DNA of 64,000 nucleotides from SIG299 sp964544055 (GTDB taxonomy: Bacteria; Bacillota; Clostridia; Lachnospirales; Lachnospiraceae). This document shows positions 9,330 to 16,122 of this stretch, in pieces. The position numbers and the translations under genes are program-made. The DNA is taken from positions 9,758 to 73,757 of the forward strand of contig CAZJAA010000011.1 in assembly GCA_964544055.1 (NCBI GenBank), in the 5' to 3' direction. Each line of letters starts with the position of its first letter. Positions within the stretch are counted from its first letter, which is position 1. The notes below the pieces were generated by a model. That model was not told where the DNA came from. It made no database searches and saw only the letters and a list, made by a program, of their open reading frames with translations.

Positions 9330-9424
9330 TTCTTCTTCCTCTTTTCCTTCGCTCTCATAATCATTGCGATGCACAGCTTGATGATGCCTGCTGCCACCAG
9401 AAAAATTCCTAACTTCAAAATCAT
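9326..9424 (-). CDS. 32-residue membrane peptide
   Basis: The frame encodes MILKLGIFLVAAGIIKLCIA followed by a short basic tail (MIMRAKEKRKKK): one membrane span with a positively charged C-terminus. Its TGA overlaps the ATG of the HTH gene. Translational coupling supports it being real. It resembles small toxin- or holin-like peptides only in general layout; no family is recognised. Confidence 0.5.
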   Translation of the reverse strand: MILKLGIFLVAAGIIKLCIAMIMRAKEKRKKK

Positions 9425-9466
9425 ACGCTTTACATGGCTTCGGGATTGTGCTATATTTTAGATAGG

Positions 9467-9486
9467 CGGAGGGCTTTCGCCCTCCG
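9467..9486. other. GNRA-tetraloop hairpin between two peptide genes
   Basis: Perfect 8-bp stem CGGAGGGC/GCCCTCCG with loop GAAA when read on the minus strand. There is no U-tract after it, so it is more likely an mRNA stability or processing element, or a weak pause site, than a terminator. Confidence 0.55.
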
Positions 9487-9492
9487 TGGCTT

Positions 9493-9612
9493 TTAGCCTA
9501 TCAGCTTATCTATGATGATAAGTATGATTCCTATGATTAAGTCTATCAGTGCATTGATTGTCAGGTCTTTCCACTGTATAGACTTTTTCTTTTTCTTTCG
9601 CTTCTTACCCAC
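9493..9612 (-). CDS. 39-residue basic membrane peptide, GTG start
   Basis: From the GTG at 9612, preceded by AAGGAG, the frame reads a strongly basic head (KKRKKKKKS), then WKDLTINALIDLIIGIILIIIDKLIG and a TAA stop. It has one membrane span with a lysine-rich N-terminus. It is the first gene of the short leftward operon that includes the HTH gene and the transposase. Similar short peptides occur in Firmicutes mobile elements; the function is unknown. Confidence 0.55.
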   Translation of the reverse strand: MGKKRKKKKKSIQWKDLTINALIDLIIGIILIIIDKLIG

Positions 9613-9671
9613 TGCCTTTTCTCCTTTCCAGTGCTTTGCACTTTTTCTTTGTTGTCCTCCTTACATTTATT

Positions 9672-9700
9672 ATTATATACCTTTTTCGGTATATTGTCAA
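9672..9700 (-). promoter_or_regulatory. Near-perfect sigma-A promoter for the transposase operon
   Basis: On the minus strand, TTGACA (9695..9700) and TATAAT (9672..9677) are separated by exactly 17 bp. Transcription would start near 9665 and run through the two peptide genes, the HTH gene and the transposase. An operator fills the spacer. Confidence 0.85.
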
Positions 9701-9725
9701 CTACTTTTATACCTTTTTCGGTATT
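9676..9725. promoter_or_regulatory. Paired palindromic operators
   Basis: ATACCGAAAAAGGTAT occurs twice, at 9677..9692 (between -35 and -10) and at 9709..9724 (just upstream of -35), 32 bp apart or about three helical turns. Each is a 5-bp dyad around GAAAAA. This is the layout expected for cooperative repressor binding. The XRE repressor encoded at 9753..10001 or the HTH protein at 9129..9329 is the likely ligand. Confidence 0.8.
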
Positions 9726-9736
9726 TTTTATTCATC

Positions 9737-9764
9737 AAAAAAGAGACACCAGTCATGATGTCTC
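9737..9764 (-). terminator. Terminator overlapping the end of the repressor gene
   Basis: On the minus strand a 9-bp stem (GAGACATCA with TGGTGTCTC, one G-U) has the stop codon TGA in its loop and is followed by TTTTTT. It separates the repressor transcript from the transposase-operon promoter just downstream. Confidence 0.75.
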
Positions 9765-10001
9765 CTCTTCTATCAGCCATTCCACAGTCACATTCAGTAC
9801 CTTTGCAAATATCTTCAGCTCATAGTCCGTGACGAATCTTGTGCCGATTTCAATTCTGCTGATACTGTCTCGTTCAATCGTCACACCTTCTACCTGAAGA
9901 CGCGCCGCCAGCTCGCTCTGTGTGATTCTTCCCTTTAATCGTGCAAGTCTTATCCTGTCGCCACACAGATTCTTCTTCCCTTTGTATTCGTATATTTTCA
10001 T
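9753..10001 (-). CDS. XRE-family phage repressor candidate
   Basis: 82 residues from MKIYEYKGKKNLCGDRIRLA (10001), chosen because AAGGAG is 8 bases upstream. The HTH core is clear: ITQSELAARLQVEGVTIERDSISRIE, then VTDYELKIFAKVLNVTVEWLIEE. No C-terminal peptidase domain is present, so it is not a LexA/CI-type self-cleaving repressor. It is divergent from the exonuclease gene, sharing the 10002..10122 control region, and lies directly upstream of the twin operators. Confidence 0.85.
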   Translation of the reverse strand: MKIYEYKGKKNLCGDRIRLARLKGRITQSELAARLQVEGVTIERDSISRIEIGTRFVTDYELKIFAKVLNVTVEWLIEEETS

Positions 10002-10021
10002 CTGCATCGCTCCTTGTGTGT

Positions 10022-10104
10022 TAATGTCCAGCATCATTCTTGACATTAGCACATAATCAACTATAATTTGTGTTAAAGGTCAGAATCGCAAAAATTATCT
10101 GACC
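10022..10104 (+). promoter_or_regulatory. Divergent control region with promoter and two inverted repeats
   Basis: A plus-strand promoter has TTGACA (10040..10045) and TATAAT (10062..10067) with a 16-bp spacer. TAATGTC/GACATTA arms (10022..10028 and 10042..10048) overlap the -35. A second dyad, GGTCAGA (10078..10084) and TCTGACC (10098..10104), lies just after the start site; its GTCAGA half-site also appears in the three phage palindromes at 27082, 33589 and 39618. The promoter drives the exonuclease gene. Confidence 0.75.
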
Positions 10105-10122
10105 AGAAAGAAGGTATGCGCT

Positions 10123-11106
10123 ATGAATATATCTATCAGATATGATGCTGATGGCTCATTCCACATCGACACACCGCAGGAAGAAGGCAAGAAACTCCGT
10201 CCAGAAAAAGGTCGCAGTGTCATCGCTTTTCCATCGTCATATACGATGATTGACATTGAGACGACTGGACTTGATTCACGCTATTGTGAAATCATTGAGA
10301 TGTCTGCTCTTCGTTACAGTGGCGGCAGTCTTGTGGATAGCTTCTCGACACTGGTGAAGCCATCGCAGCCCATCAGCGACTTCATCACGCAGCTGACAGG
10401 CATCACGAATGACATGGTCGAAGATGCTCCTGACATCGCAGCTGCATCACAGGAATTCCATGATTTTGTGAAGGATGATATCCTTGTCGGCTACAATGTG
10501 AATTTTGACATCAACTTCCTTTATGATGTACTTTCCGACTGCTGTGGTCTTTCACTCTCGAATTCCTTTGTGGATGTGATGCGCTTTGCAAGGAAGTTGC
10601 ATCCTGAATGGAAGAATCACAAACTTCAGACAGCCGCTGCGCACTTTGGCATTGAATCAGAAGCACATCGCTCCTTTGCCGATTGTGAGACATGCAATTC
10701 CTGCTACACCGCACTGGTATCTGAAGCAATCGAAAAGCATGGCGACTTCGATTCGTTTGCCGCTTCATTCACTTATCGTCAGGCATCTGCGAAGGATATT
10801 GTTGCCACGACAGATTCATTCGATGAAAGTCATCCGCTATTCGGCAAGGTCTGTGTATTCACTGGTACGCTTGAAAAGATGGTGCGCAAGGATGCGATGC
10901 AGCTCGTTGTCAACTTTGGCGGCTCATGTGCTGATAGCGTGACATCGAAGACGAATTTCCTGATTCTCGGAAATAATGATTTTTGCTGCTCCATTAAAGA
11001 CGGAAAAAGCAGCAAACAGAAGAAAGCTGAAGCTCTTATTCTGAAGGGCAACGATATTGAAATTCTCTCCGAAAATGTTTTCTATGAAATGGTGTTAGAT
11101 ATCTAA
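10123..11106 (+). CDS. DnaQ-like 3'-5' exonuclease with C-terminal BRCT domain
   Basis: 327 residues. The exonuclease domain (about 38-200) shows ExoI, YTMIDIETTGLDS, ExoII, VGYNVNFDINFL, and ExoIII, AHRSFADCETCNSCY, giving the DEDDh set. The C-terminal BRCT domain (about 238-327) includes LFGKVCVFTGTLEKM, the GG pair of VVNFGGSCADSVT and TNFLILG. It is the only plus-strand protein gene of the prophage, with its own consensus promoter and terminator, so it can be expressed when the lytic operons are silent. That makes it a candidate lysogen-expressed gene for repair or defence. The fusion is like epsilon-BRCT proteins of Firmicutes; the role in phage biology is inferred. Confidence 0.9.
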   Translation: MNISIRYDADGSFHIDTPQEEGKKLRPEKGRSVIAFPSSYTMIDIETTGLDSRYCEIIEMSALRYSGGSLVDSFSTLVKPSQPISDFITQLTGITNDMVEDAPDIAAASQEFHDFVKDDILVGYNVNFDINFLYDVLSDCCGLSLSNSFVDVMRFARKLHPEWKNHKLQTAAAHFGIESEAHRSFADCETCNSCYTALVSEAIEKHGDFDSFAASFTYRQASAKDIVATTDSFDESHPLFGKVCVFTGTLEKMVRKDAMQLVVNFGGSCADSVTSKTNFLILGNNDFCCSIKDGKSSKQKKAEALILKGNDIEILSENVFYEMVLDI

Positions 11107-11120
11107 AGTACATAATCTAA

Positions 11121-11164
11121 AAGCCAGCGGTCAGGTCGTCTGTTCCGCTGGCTTCTTCTTTTCT
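11121..11164. terminator. Bidirectional terminator
   Basis: Perfect 10-bp arms AAGCCAGCGG and CCGCTGGCTT (11121..11130 and 11145..11154), followed on the plus strand by a T-rich run and on the minus strand by a short CTTTT. It ends the exonuclease transcript and probably the late lysis transcript coming from the right. Confidence 0.85.
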
Positions 11165-11176
11165 TATGTCTTTTAA

Positions 11177-11722
11177 TTATTCAGGGATATATTCCACAAT
11201 ATTCGGATTTGCTGTGATGAAATATCCATCGCTCATTCTGTACATCTGCACTCCATCGACATCAAGGATGTGTGTGACCTTCTTCTCTTCGAATCTGGAC
11301 ACACCGCGCACAGCTCTTGCATCCATCGAAGGATAGTTTCTGATGCGAATGCTTGCATCCGCTTTTCTTCTGATTCTGCCTGTGATTCTCACAGCAGGCA
11401 CTCCATCAATGACATCGGTCACTGCTGCCATCGCACCCTCTGCTTCTTCCTTCGACATTGTTCCGACCACTTCTCCATCCTCATTGTAGACATTCACACT
11501 TCCGTCTTCATTCTCTTCCAGCGCACCTTCAGGCACTTCATCGGTCATGGTTGCTGCTGGTGCTTCAGGTGCAGCTGCTGTTTCCTCTGCATTGTAGACA
11601 ATCTCTCCGTTTTCGTCATACAGATTCTTCTTCGCCTTCTGTGCTGCCTTTAAGCCGCCTTCCAGTGTTTTGTATTCCTTGTTTTCCTCTTTATTGAATG
11701 TGTCGCCCATGTAATACTTCAT
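11177..11722 (-). CDS. Phage protein with C-terminal SH3-like domain
   Basis: 181 residues starting MKYYMGDTFNKEEN. The middle is acidic and Ala/Glu-rich. The C-terminal ~60 residues look like a small SH3b-type fold ('SIRIRNYPSMDARAVRGVSRF' then 'VQMYRMSDGYFITANPNIVEYI'). It is the last gene of the late operon, 14 bp after the endolysin. The domain and position suggest a cell-wall-binding or lysis-accessory protein; no catalytic motif is seen. Confidence 0.65.
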   Translation of the reverse strand: MKYYMGDTFNKEENKEYKTLEGGLKAAQKAKKNLYDENGEIVYNAEETAAAPEAPAATMTDEVPEGALEENEDGSVNVYNEDGEVVGTMSKEEAEGAMAAVTDVIDGVPAVRITGRIRRKADASIRIRNYPSMDARAVRGVSRFEEKKVTHILDVDGVQMYRMSDGYFITANPNIVEYIPE

Positions 11723-11736
11723 GATGTTCTTCCTCC

Positions 11737-12768
11737 TTATCCGTTGATATCTGCTTCATCTACCCATCCATGCACTTTGCTTCCGACCACATGATACGGA
11801 TGCGCCGCGCCCAGATTTCTTGCTGTTACCTTCGCATCACAGGCTGCTGCTTTCTTCGCCTTGCCTGTCGCGTAGCTGCTGGTGTAGTGTGTATCTCCAT
11901 TGAATTTGACTGCTGCTCCGATTTCATACTTCTTCGCAGGCGCGGATTCTGTTGCGGATGCAGCTGCTCCGTCAGCCTTTTCGATGTAGGACGCATTCAC
12001 GAATCCATACACCTTGCCATCAATGCGGATGTAGTACCATAGCGCGCCATCAGATGCCTTCACACTATCGCACACTTCCACGATTGTACCTGCTTTAATC
12101 TGCGGAATACTCTTCAGCTTGTCATACTCGACACCAGCCCATCTTCTGACATTCATGACGGATGCAGCGACTTCGCCCTTCCATTTAGGAGTGCGATTCA
12201 ATGCGCCTGAAGCGCTTTCCTTCTCCTCTGTTTTCGGTGTAGCTGGTGCTGCTTCCTTTTCAGTTGCCTTGCTTTCGTAGTTCGGCAAGCAATATCCTCT
12301 GATATTCTTTGCATTAACCTGAAGTGTGCGATATCCTACTTTGTTTGAGATATTGCCTTCAATGACCTTGATGCTGTTTCCTGACACGCTCGCCACTATT
12401 CCGACATGGTCTGCGCTGCCAGTATTGTCGCCGACACCAGAATCATCCCAGTCATACATGATGACATCGCCTGCTTCTGGTTTGTAGCTGTCAAGCTCCA
12501 TCCATCTTCCCAGCTTCTGATACAGTTCAATCATCTTCTGACATCCGCATTCTGTCGGCATGATATCTGTCAATCCGCACAGGATGGCGATTGCCGACAC
12601 ATAGGTCGCGCACCATGCGTCCGTGTATGTAACTTTGTACCCTCTGGCTCGCGGTGTGTGTCCGTTGTAGATGTCAATGATTTTTTTGTGGCTGCCATCG
12701 CCTTCATTGAATCCTGCGTACTTCTGCGCAGTCGTCACGACTTTGCTTCTCAATTCCTTCTCTGTCAT
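11737..12768 (-). CDS. Endolysin: CHAP amidase/endopeptidase with SH3-type domains
   Basis: 343 residues. The N-terminal CHAP domain (about 5-165) has the catalytic Cys in YTDAWCATYVSA and the His in SADHVGIVASV. An Ala/Glu linker (about 170-190) follows, then an SH3-like domain (about 195-265, with VCDSVKASDGALWYYIRIDG) and a second wall-binding module near the C-terminus. No signal peptide is seen, so release depends on the holin. The start overlaps the holin stop by 4 bp (ATGA), a standard lysis cassette. Confidence 0.9.
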   Translation of the reverse strand: MTEKELRSKVVTTAQKYAGFNEGDGSHKKIIDIYNGHTPRARGYKVTYTDAWCATYVSAIAILCGLTDIMPTECGCQKMIELYQKLGRWMELDSYKPEAGDVIMYDWDDSGVGDNTGSADHVGIVASVSGNSIKVIEGNISNKVGYRTLQVNAKNIRGYCLPNYESKATEKEAAPATPKTEEKESASGALNRTPKWKGEVAASVMNVRRWAGVEYDKLKSIPQIKAGTIVEVCDSVKASDGALWYYIRIDGKVYGFVNASYIEKADGAAASATESAPAKKYEIGAAVKFNGDTHYTSSYATGKAKKAAACDAKVTARNLGAAHPYHVVGSKVHGWVDEADING

Positions 12769-13211
12769 GATGTTTCCTCCTGTTCTTTTTTCTCTTCTTC
12801 CCGACTGATTGCTGTTGCCATATTCGGATTCGTTTCCTTCAGGTGTTCCATCTCAATGACCGCATCATCAATCAGGCTGTCCACCAGTTCCTTGTCAATC
12901 AATCCGTCCGTGATGTATTCGGACAGCTGTCCATATTGTGTCAGCAATGCCTGCCACACTTCGGACTTCTTCAGCTTTCCTGTTCCGCTGCCCCAGTTCT
13001 TCTCTGCAATCGTTACCAGTGCCAGAAGCTGCTCCTTGACCAGCTGCACAATCTTGTCTGACTGTTCCTTCAGGACTGCCTGCTTCTGTTCCGCAGACAT
13101 CCTCATGAATCTTCTGATTCTGATTGCGATGCCGATGCTGACCGCGCCTATTGCAAGCAGCATCGGAAGGTTGTTGTATATCCATTGCAAAATGACCATC
13201 AATGTCTTCAT
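12765..13211 (-). CDS. Phage holin, LLH-like
   Basis: 148 residues. One N-terminal membrane span (about 8-30, WIYNNLPMLLAIGAVSIGIAI) is followed by a basic stretch and a long soluble helical domain ending in an acidic tail. This matches the LLH-type holins of Firmicutes phages. It lies between a second membrane protein and the endolysin, overlapping each by 4 bp. Confidence 0.8.
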   Translation of the reverse strand: MKTLMVILQWIYNNLPMLLAIGAVSIGIAIRIRRFMRMSAEQKQAVLKEQSDKIVQLVKEQLLALVTIAEKNWGSGTGKLKKSEVWQALLTQYGQLSEYITDGLIDKELVDSLIDDAVIEMEHLKETNPNMATAISREEEKKEQEETS

Positions 13212-13573
13212 CCGACACCCTCCTCTTCATTCTTCTGCGTTGTTGTTTCCGTCTTCTTTATCTTTTGCCAGTTCTCAATGCCTGCCTTGACCATGTACCC
13301 GAATACGCATGTCCGCAGGACTTCTGATGATTCGCTGATGATGGTCGGCAGTGCAGTGGTGTCATAGCATCGCCACATCACCACTGCTGCATAGATGAAA
13401 GTCGCCAGATGAAGTAGGACGCACATCACCACGACCTTTTTTGAGAATTCCAGAATCCACGATGTCAGCTGCTTCTTCTGTGCCTTCACCGCTTTGTGCT
13501 CCATCCTTCTCTTGTATCTGTTGTGTCGAAGCTGTTCCTTTGCGTCCTGCTCCCTGCATTCTCTCACTGTCAT
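13208..13573 (-). CDS. Small membrane protein of the lysis cassette
   Basis: 121 residues. The N-terminal half is highly basic and helical. A membrane span covers about 46-68 (KVVVMCVLLHLATFIYAAVVM), and the region at 76-95 is moderately hydrophobic. The C-terminal tail is charged. Overlap with the holin by 4 bp and position after the XhlA-like gene suggest a holin partner or antiholin. No family is recognised with certainty. Confidence 0.6.
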   Translation of the reverse strand: MTVRECREQDAKEQLRHNRYKRRMEHKAVKAQKKQLTSWILEFSKKVVVMCVLLHLATFIYAAVVMWRCYDTTALPTIISESSEVLRTCVFGYMVKAGIENWQKIKKTETTTQKNEEEGVG

Positions 13574-13588
13574 CTGCCTTCCTCCTTG

Positions 13589-13903
13589 CTATTCGTTAAG
13601 ATGTGGATGCAGCTGAAGCATCTGCTCAACTTTATCCACTCGCTTGTGAAGCGACTTCAGGCTCTCCTCGTTCCTGATGTTCTTTTCATTGACCTTCTGA
13701 AGCTCCTCGCGATAGTTCTTCGTCTCTGTCTTCAGTTCAATCATTCCAGTCTGGATGCTTTCCAGTTTTACCATGACCGCTGCATCCTGCGCCGCTTCCT
13801 CCTTTGTATCTTTCTTCGCATTTCTGCTCTTTGTGCTGATTCCGAAGAATATCGCAAAAGCGACAGATACTCCTGAAATCAAAAGTGACAATTCAATCGT
13901 CAT
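13589..13903 (-). CDS. XhlA-like membrane/coiled-coil lysis protein
   Basis: I start at MTIELSLLISGVSVAF (13903), as CAGGAGG lies 8 bases upstream. 104 residues: one N-terminal membrane span (about 4-22) then a long coiled coil with heptads of Leu, Val and Met (about 38-104). The layout resembles haemolysin XhlA-type proteins that accompany holins, here with the membrane segment at the N- rather than the C-terminus. Position in the lysis cassette supports the role. Confidence 0.6.
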   Translation of the reverse strand: MTIELSLLISGVSVAFAIFFGISTKSRNAKKDTKEEAAQDAAVMVKLESIQTGMIELKTETKNYREELQKVNEKNIRNEESLKSLHKRVDKVEQMLQLHPHLNE

Positions 13904-13920
13904 GACCTTTTCCTCCTGCT

Positions 13921-14133
13921 TCATAATCTTCGAAGCTGCGATTCAATAATGTCATTTTCTTCATCCATCCTCTTCATCTTGCCGAATAGCGTCTGAAGCT
14001 CTGCTTCTGTTTCCTCTTCGGTCTTCAGTTCCTCGATGCCATGCTGCGCTATGATTGCAGCCTGCTCTCTGACGATATCGCACATCAGGGAATTCACTGC
14101 GCACAGCCTGTCAATCAATTCCATCTGTGTCAT
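13921..14133 (-). CDS. Small helical phage protein
   Basis: 70 residues, MTQMELIDRLCAVNSLMC..., all helical, acidic, no membrane segment. Its reading frame follows the XkdX-like gene by 2 bp. Such short helical proteins commonly sit between the baseplate and holin genes of Firmicutes siphophages. No function can be assigned. Confidence 0.6.
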   Translation of the reverse strand: MTQMELIDRLCAVNSLMCDIVREQAAIIAQHGIEELKTEEETEAELQTLFGKMKRMDEENDIIESQLRRL

Positions 14134-14135
14134 GA

Positions 14136-14318
14136 CTACTCGCCGCCTTCGTATGCTTCGCCAGTAATCTCTTCATACTCTTCCGCAGTGATGCCCTTGC
14201 CTGCCTTTTTTTCATTCAAAGCCACCCATCCTGCAAGCGTTTCCTTTGTGATGTACTCCGCTTCGTACTTCGCCTTCAAGGTCTCATACTTCTTGCTGTG
14301 TGTTGTTGTCTCTGCCAT
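14136..14318 (-). CDS. XkdX-like small phage protein
   Basis: 60 residues. The C-terminal pattern LAGWVALNEKKAGKGITAEEYEEITGEAY is close to XkdX-type proteins, which end in a 'G-I-T-x-E-x-Y-x-x-I-T-G' motif. These lie downstream of tail-fibre genes in many Bacillus and Clostridia prophages. The RT reading frame overlaps its first 35 bp in another phase. Confidence 0.75.
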   Translation of the reverse strand: MAETTTHSKKYETLKAKYEAEYITKETLAGWVALNEKKAGKGITAEEYEEITGEAYEGGE

Positions 14319-15783
14319 CTCTTACACCTCCACCATCTCTGCCAGCAATTCCTGCTGTAATTCGATTGCAGACAGCGTCTGCATAATCATTTTTGTGGCA
14401 GGGCTTTCCAGCTCTGCCTGAAGCTGCTGATACTCTTCCTTCGTCATCTGACGCTCCTGATATTCGAAGTATTCCTGCGCTTCCTCCTGCTCCGTTGCTT
14501 CCTTCGTCACCTTCTTGATGTTCTTTCTCTGGTAGACTGTGGTCGGGCTGGATGTCGTGTCGCACTCCGCAGGCTCTGTCATGCTCTGTGCTGTGTACCA
14601 ATCTTTCATAGCTTTTCTGCTCCTTTCTGCTGTGCTTGCTTACTATGCGCTTCAGCGTCCTGATGCTCACATATGGCTTGATGTACTCTTCGAAGTAGTT
14701 GTATGTGTCCGTGTGGTCATACCATCCCATATATGACAGCATCGCCGCTGCGTCATACCAAGTGATTTTATCTTTCTTTCCAATCCTGTGCGCCTTCCTT
14801 GTGCTGCGCTTCAGGATGCTCTTGCGCATCGTTGTCCGATTGTAATGGAATACGAAGCCCATGAAGTCCAGTGCGCGACCTCTGGTCTTGCCTGTCTGCC
14901 TGTCAACATATTCGAATCTGAACACTTGCCAGTTGCTCTTCAGGTGCTGATGCAGCTCTGTTGCCAGATATCCTTCCATCCACTCTCGAAGCCGATGCAG
15001 CTTCTTCTTGTTTCTGCCGAATACCACGATATCATCCGCATATCGAATGTAGTGGTCTATGCCGAATTCTTCCTTCACATCTTCCATCACAACATGGTCG
15101 AATCGTTTGAAATTCAGTTGCGTAAACCATTGCGAAGTTATGAATCCAAGTGGCAGCCCTGAAAGTCTCTCGATATCCTCCCAGTCTTCAATGTCGTCAG
15201 GTCGCTCTTCTGACTTCAGCACAGCTTCCGCTTCCAGTACCTTGTAGCACAAGCGCAGAAATCTGTCGTCTTTGATGACATGCGCCAGCTTCGCTTCAAT
15301 CACCTCGACATCCTCTGTGTCGAAGCAATGTCTGACATCCACCTTCAGAATGTAGAATTTCTTTCCTTTGTAGCCTTTTATCCACTTTTCAATCGTTTTC
15401 TTTCCGCTGTGCGTTCCCTTGTTCGGAATACTTCCCAGCGCATTCTCATACAGTCCGCGCAGTATAATCGGCTGTATTTTGCGCACGATGCAATGATGCA
15501 CCACTTGCTCATATTTATAATCAGGTTTGATGATTTCCCTGACCTTGCCGCAATTATGCTCGTTTATTTTACATTTGCGATGTGATGGCGGCTCGAATTT
15601 CTCTTCTATCAGGATTTGCTGAAGTGTCTTCACATGCTCTTCAAGGTCTTCCAATACTTCGGCGACTTCTTCTCTGGTTGTCTTGCGCTTCGCTGCTGTC
15701 AGGAAGCTCTCCCTGATATAGTCCTTCGTCACCACATCCTCAAATAGATGCTTGTATGTCTTCATAAGGTTCTTTCTTATCAC
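14284..15783 (-). CDS. DGR reverse transcriptase
   Basis: The reading frame is 499 codons; the recognisable RT is about residues 1-395. Motifs in order: KVREIIKPDYKYEQVVHHC, the palm Asp in YILKVDVRHCFDT, LPLGFITSQWFTQL (the SQ form typical of DGR enzymes in place of QG...SP), the catalytic YADDIVVFG, and the thumb-like ALDFMGFVFHYNRTT. There is no maturase or endonuclease domain, so it is not a group II intron enzyme. After about residue 391 the frame runs out of phase through the 95- and 60-residue structural genes, producing a low-complexity Gly/Asp/Arg tail. The RT would copy TR RNA with errors at adenines. No Avd-type accessory gene was found next to it. Confidence 0.92.
   Translation of the reverse strand: MIRKNLMKTYKHLFEDVVTKDYIRESFLTAAKRKTTREEVAEVLEDLEEHVKTLQQILIEEKFEPPSHRKCKINEHNCGKVREIIKPDYKYEQVVHHCIVRKIQPIILRGLYENALGSIPNKGTHSGKKTIEKWIKGYKGKKFYILKVDVRHCFDTEDVEVIEAKLAHVIKDDRFLRLCYKVLEAEAVLKSEERPDDIEDWEDIERLSGLPLGFITSQWFTQLNFKRFDHVVMEDVKEEFGIDHYIRYADDIVVFGRNKKKLHRLREWMEGYLATELHQHLKSNWQVFRFEYVDRQTGKTRGRALDFMGFVFHYNRTTMRKSILKRSTRKAHRIGKKDKITWYDAAAMLSYMGWYDHTDTYNYFEEYIKPYVSIRTLKRIVSKHSRKEQKSYERLVHSTEHDRACGVRHDIQPDHSLPEKEHQEGDEGSNGAGGSAGILRISGASDDEGRVSAASGRAGKPCHKNDYADAVCNRITAGIAGRDGGGVRDGRDNNTQQEV
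14322..14609 (-). CDS. Tail-module protein preceding XkdX
   Basis: 95 residues, MKDWYTAQSMTEPAECDTTS..., with a TVYQRKNIKKVTK strand and then a Glu/Gln-rich helical part ending LSAIELQQELLAEMVEV. Proteins with this 'Y-Q-R-K-N-I' segment and 'MTKEEYQQLQ' helix sit just before XkdX in related prophages (from memory). It has its own AAGGAG inside the RT frame. The whole gene is overlapped by the C-terminal part of the RT reading frame; this frame is the more protein-like of the two. Confidence 0.75.
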   Translation of the reverse strand: MKDWYTAQSMTEPAECDTTSSPTTVYQRKNIKKVTKEATEQEEAQEYFEYQERQMTKEEYQQLQAELESPATKMIMQTLSAIELQQELLAEMVEV

Positions 15784-15893
15784 CTACTGCATTTTCATGG
15801 CATCTCTGCCCTACTAACACAGCCCTTCATCGGTTTTACTTTTGCCAAGTGGCAAGGAATATGGTGTGCATTCGGTTGACACACCATAATTGA

Positions 15894-16004
15894 TAAGAAT
15901 GAGAAGCCCCGATGTTCCAGTTCGCATTCGAAGCGGTGTTGTTCAAATTCACATAAGACGCACCGCAGTTCGCGCCATTGTTGCAATTACCACCGACAAG
16001 GGCG
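15894..16004 (-). repeat. DGR template repeat (TR)
   Basis: 111 bp that align without gaps with the VR at 16135..16245. Read on the minus strand, 18 of the 25 adenines differ in the VR and none of the other 86 positions do (A to G 10, A to T 6, A to C 2). The TR reads as about ten AAC/AAT codons (GGNCNNGANCGAS..., NANWNIGAS), the codon type that gives the widest set of amino acids after adenine mutation. It lies between the RT start and the end of the target gene, the usual DGR order. Confidence 0.97.
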
Positions 16005-16106
16005 CAAAACGCGCAGAACAGAAGCAGGGCGCACACCATATCCCTATATATTCACATTTTCCTGATTGCTACTTCATAATGGGGGATAACTCCCCCAATC
16101 CCCCTG

Positions 16107-16122
16107 CGCAGCTTATGCTGCG
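16107..16122 (-). other. Hairpin after the variable repeat, containing the stop codon
   Basis: CGCAGC and GCTGCG form a perfect 6-bp stem around a 4-base loop, 12 bp past the 3' end of the VR. The TAA stop codon of the target gene (16113..16115) lies in the loop. Hairpins at this place in DGR targets (known from the Bordetella phage system) promote mutagenic homing. Confidence 0.8.

Noticed and set aside
12406..13290. 294-codon plus-strand frame over the lysis genes
   Set aside because: Cys/Ser-rich shadow of endolysin and holin; no ribosome site or domain.
14284..15783. RT as group II intron maturase or retron RT
   Set aside because: No maturase or endonuclease domain, no intron RNA ends or retron msr/msd beside it, DGR-type SQ motif present, and a TR/VR pair with adenine-only differences is adjacent.
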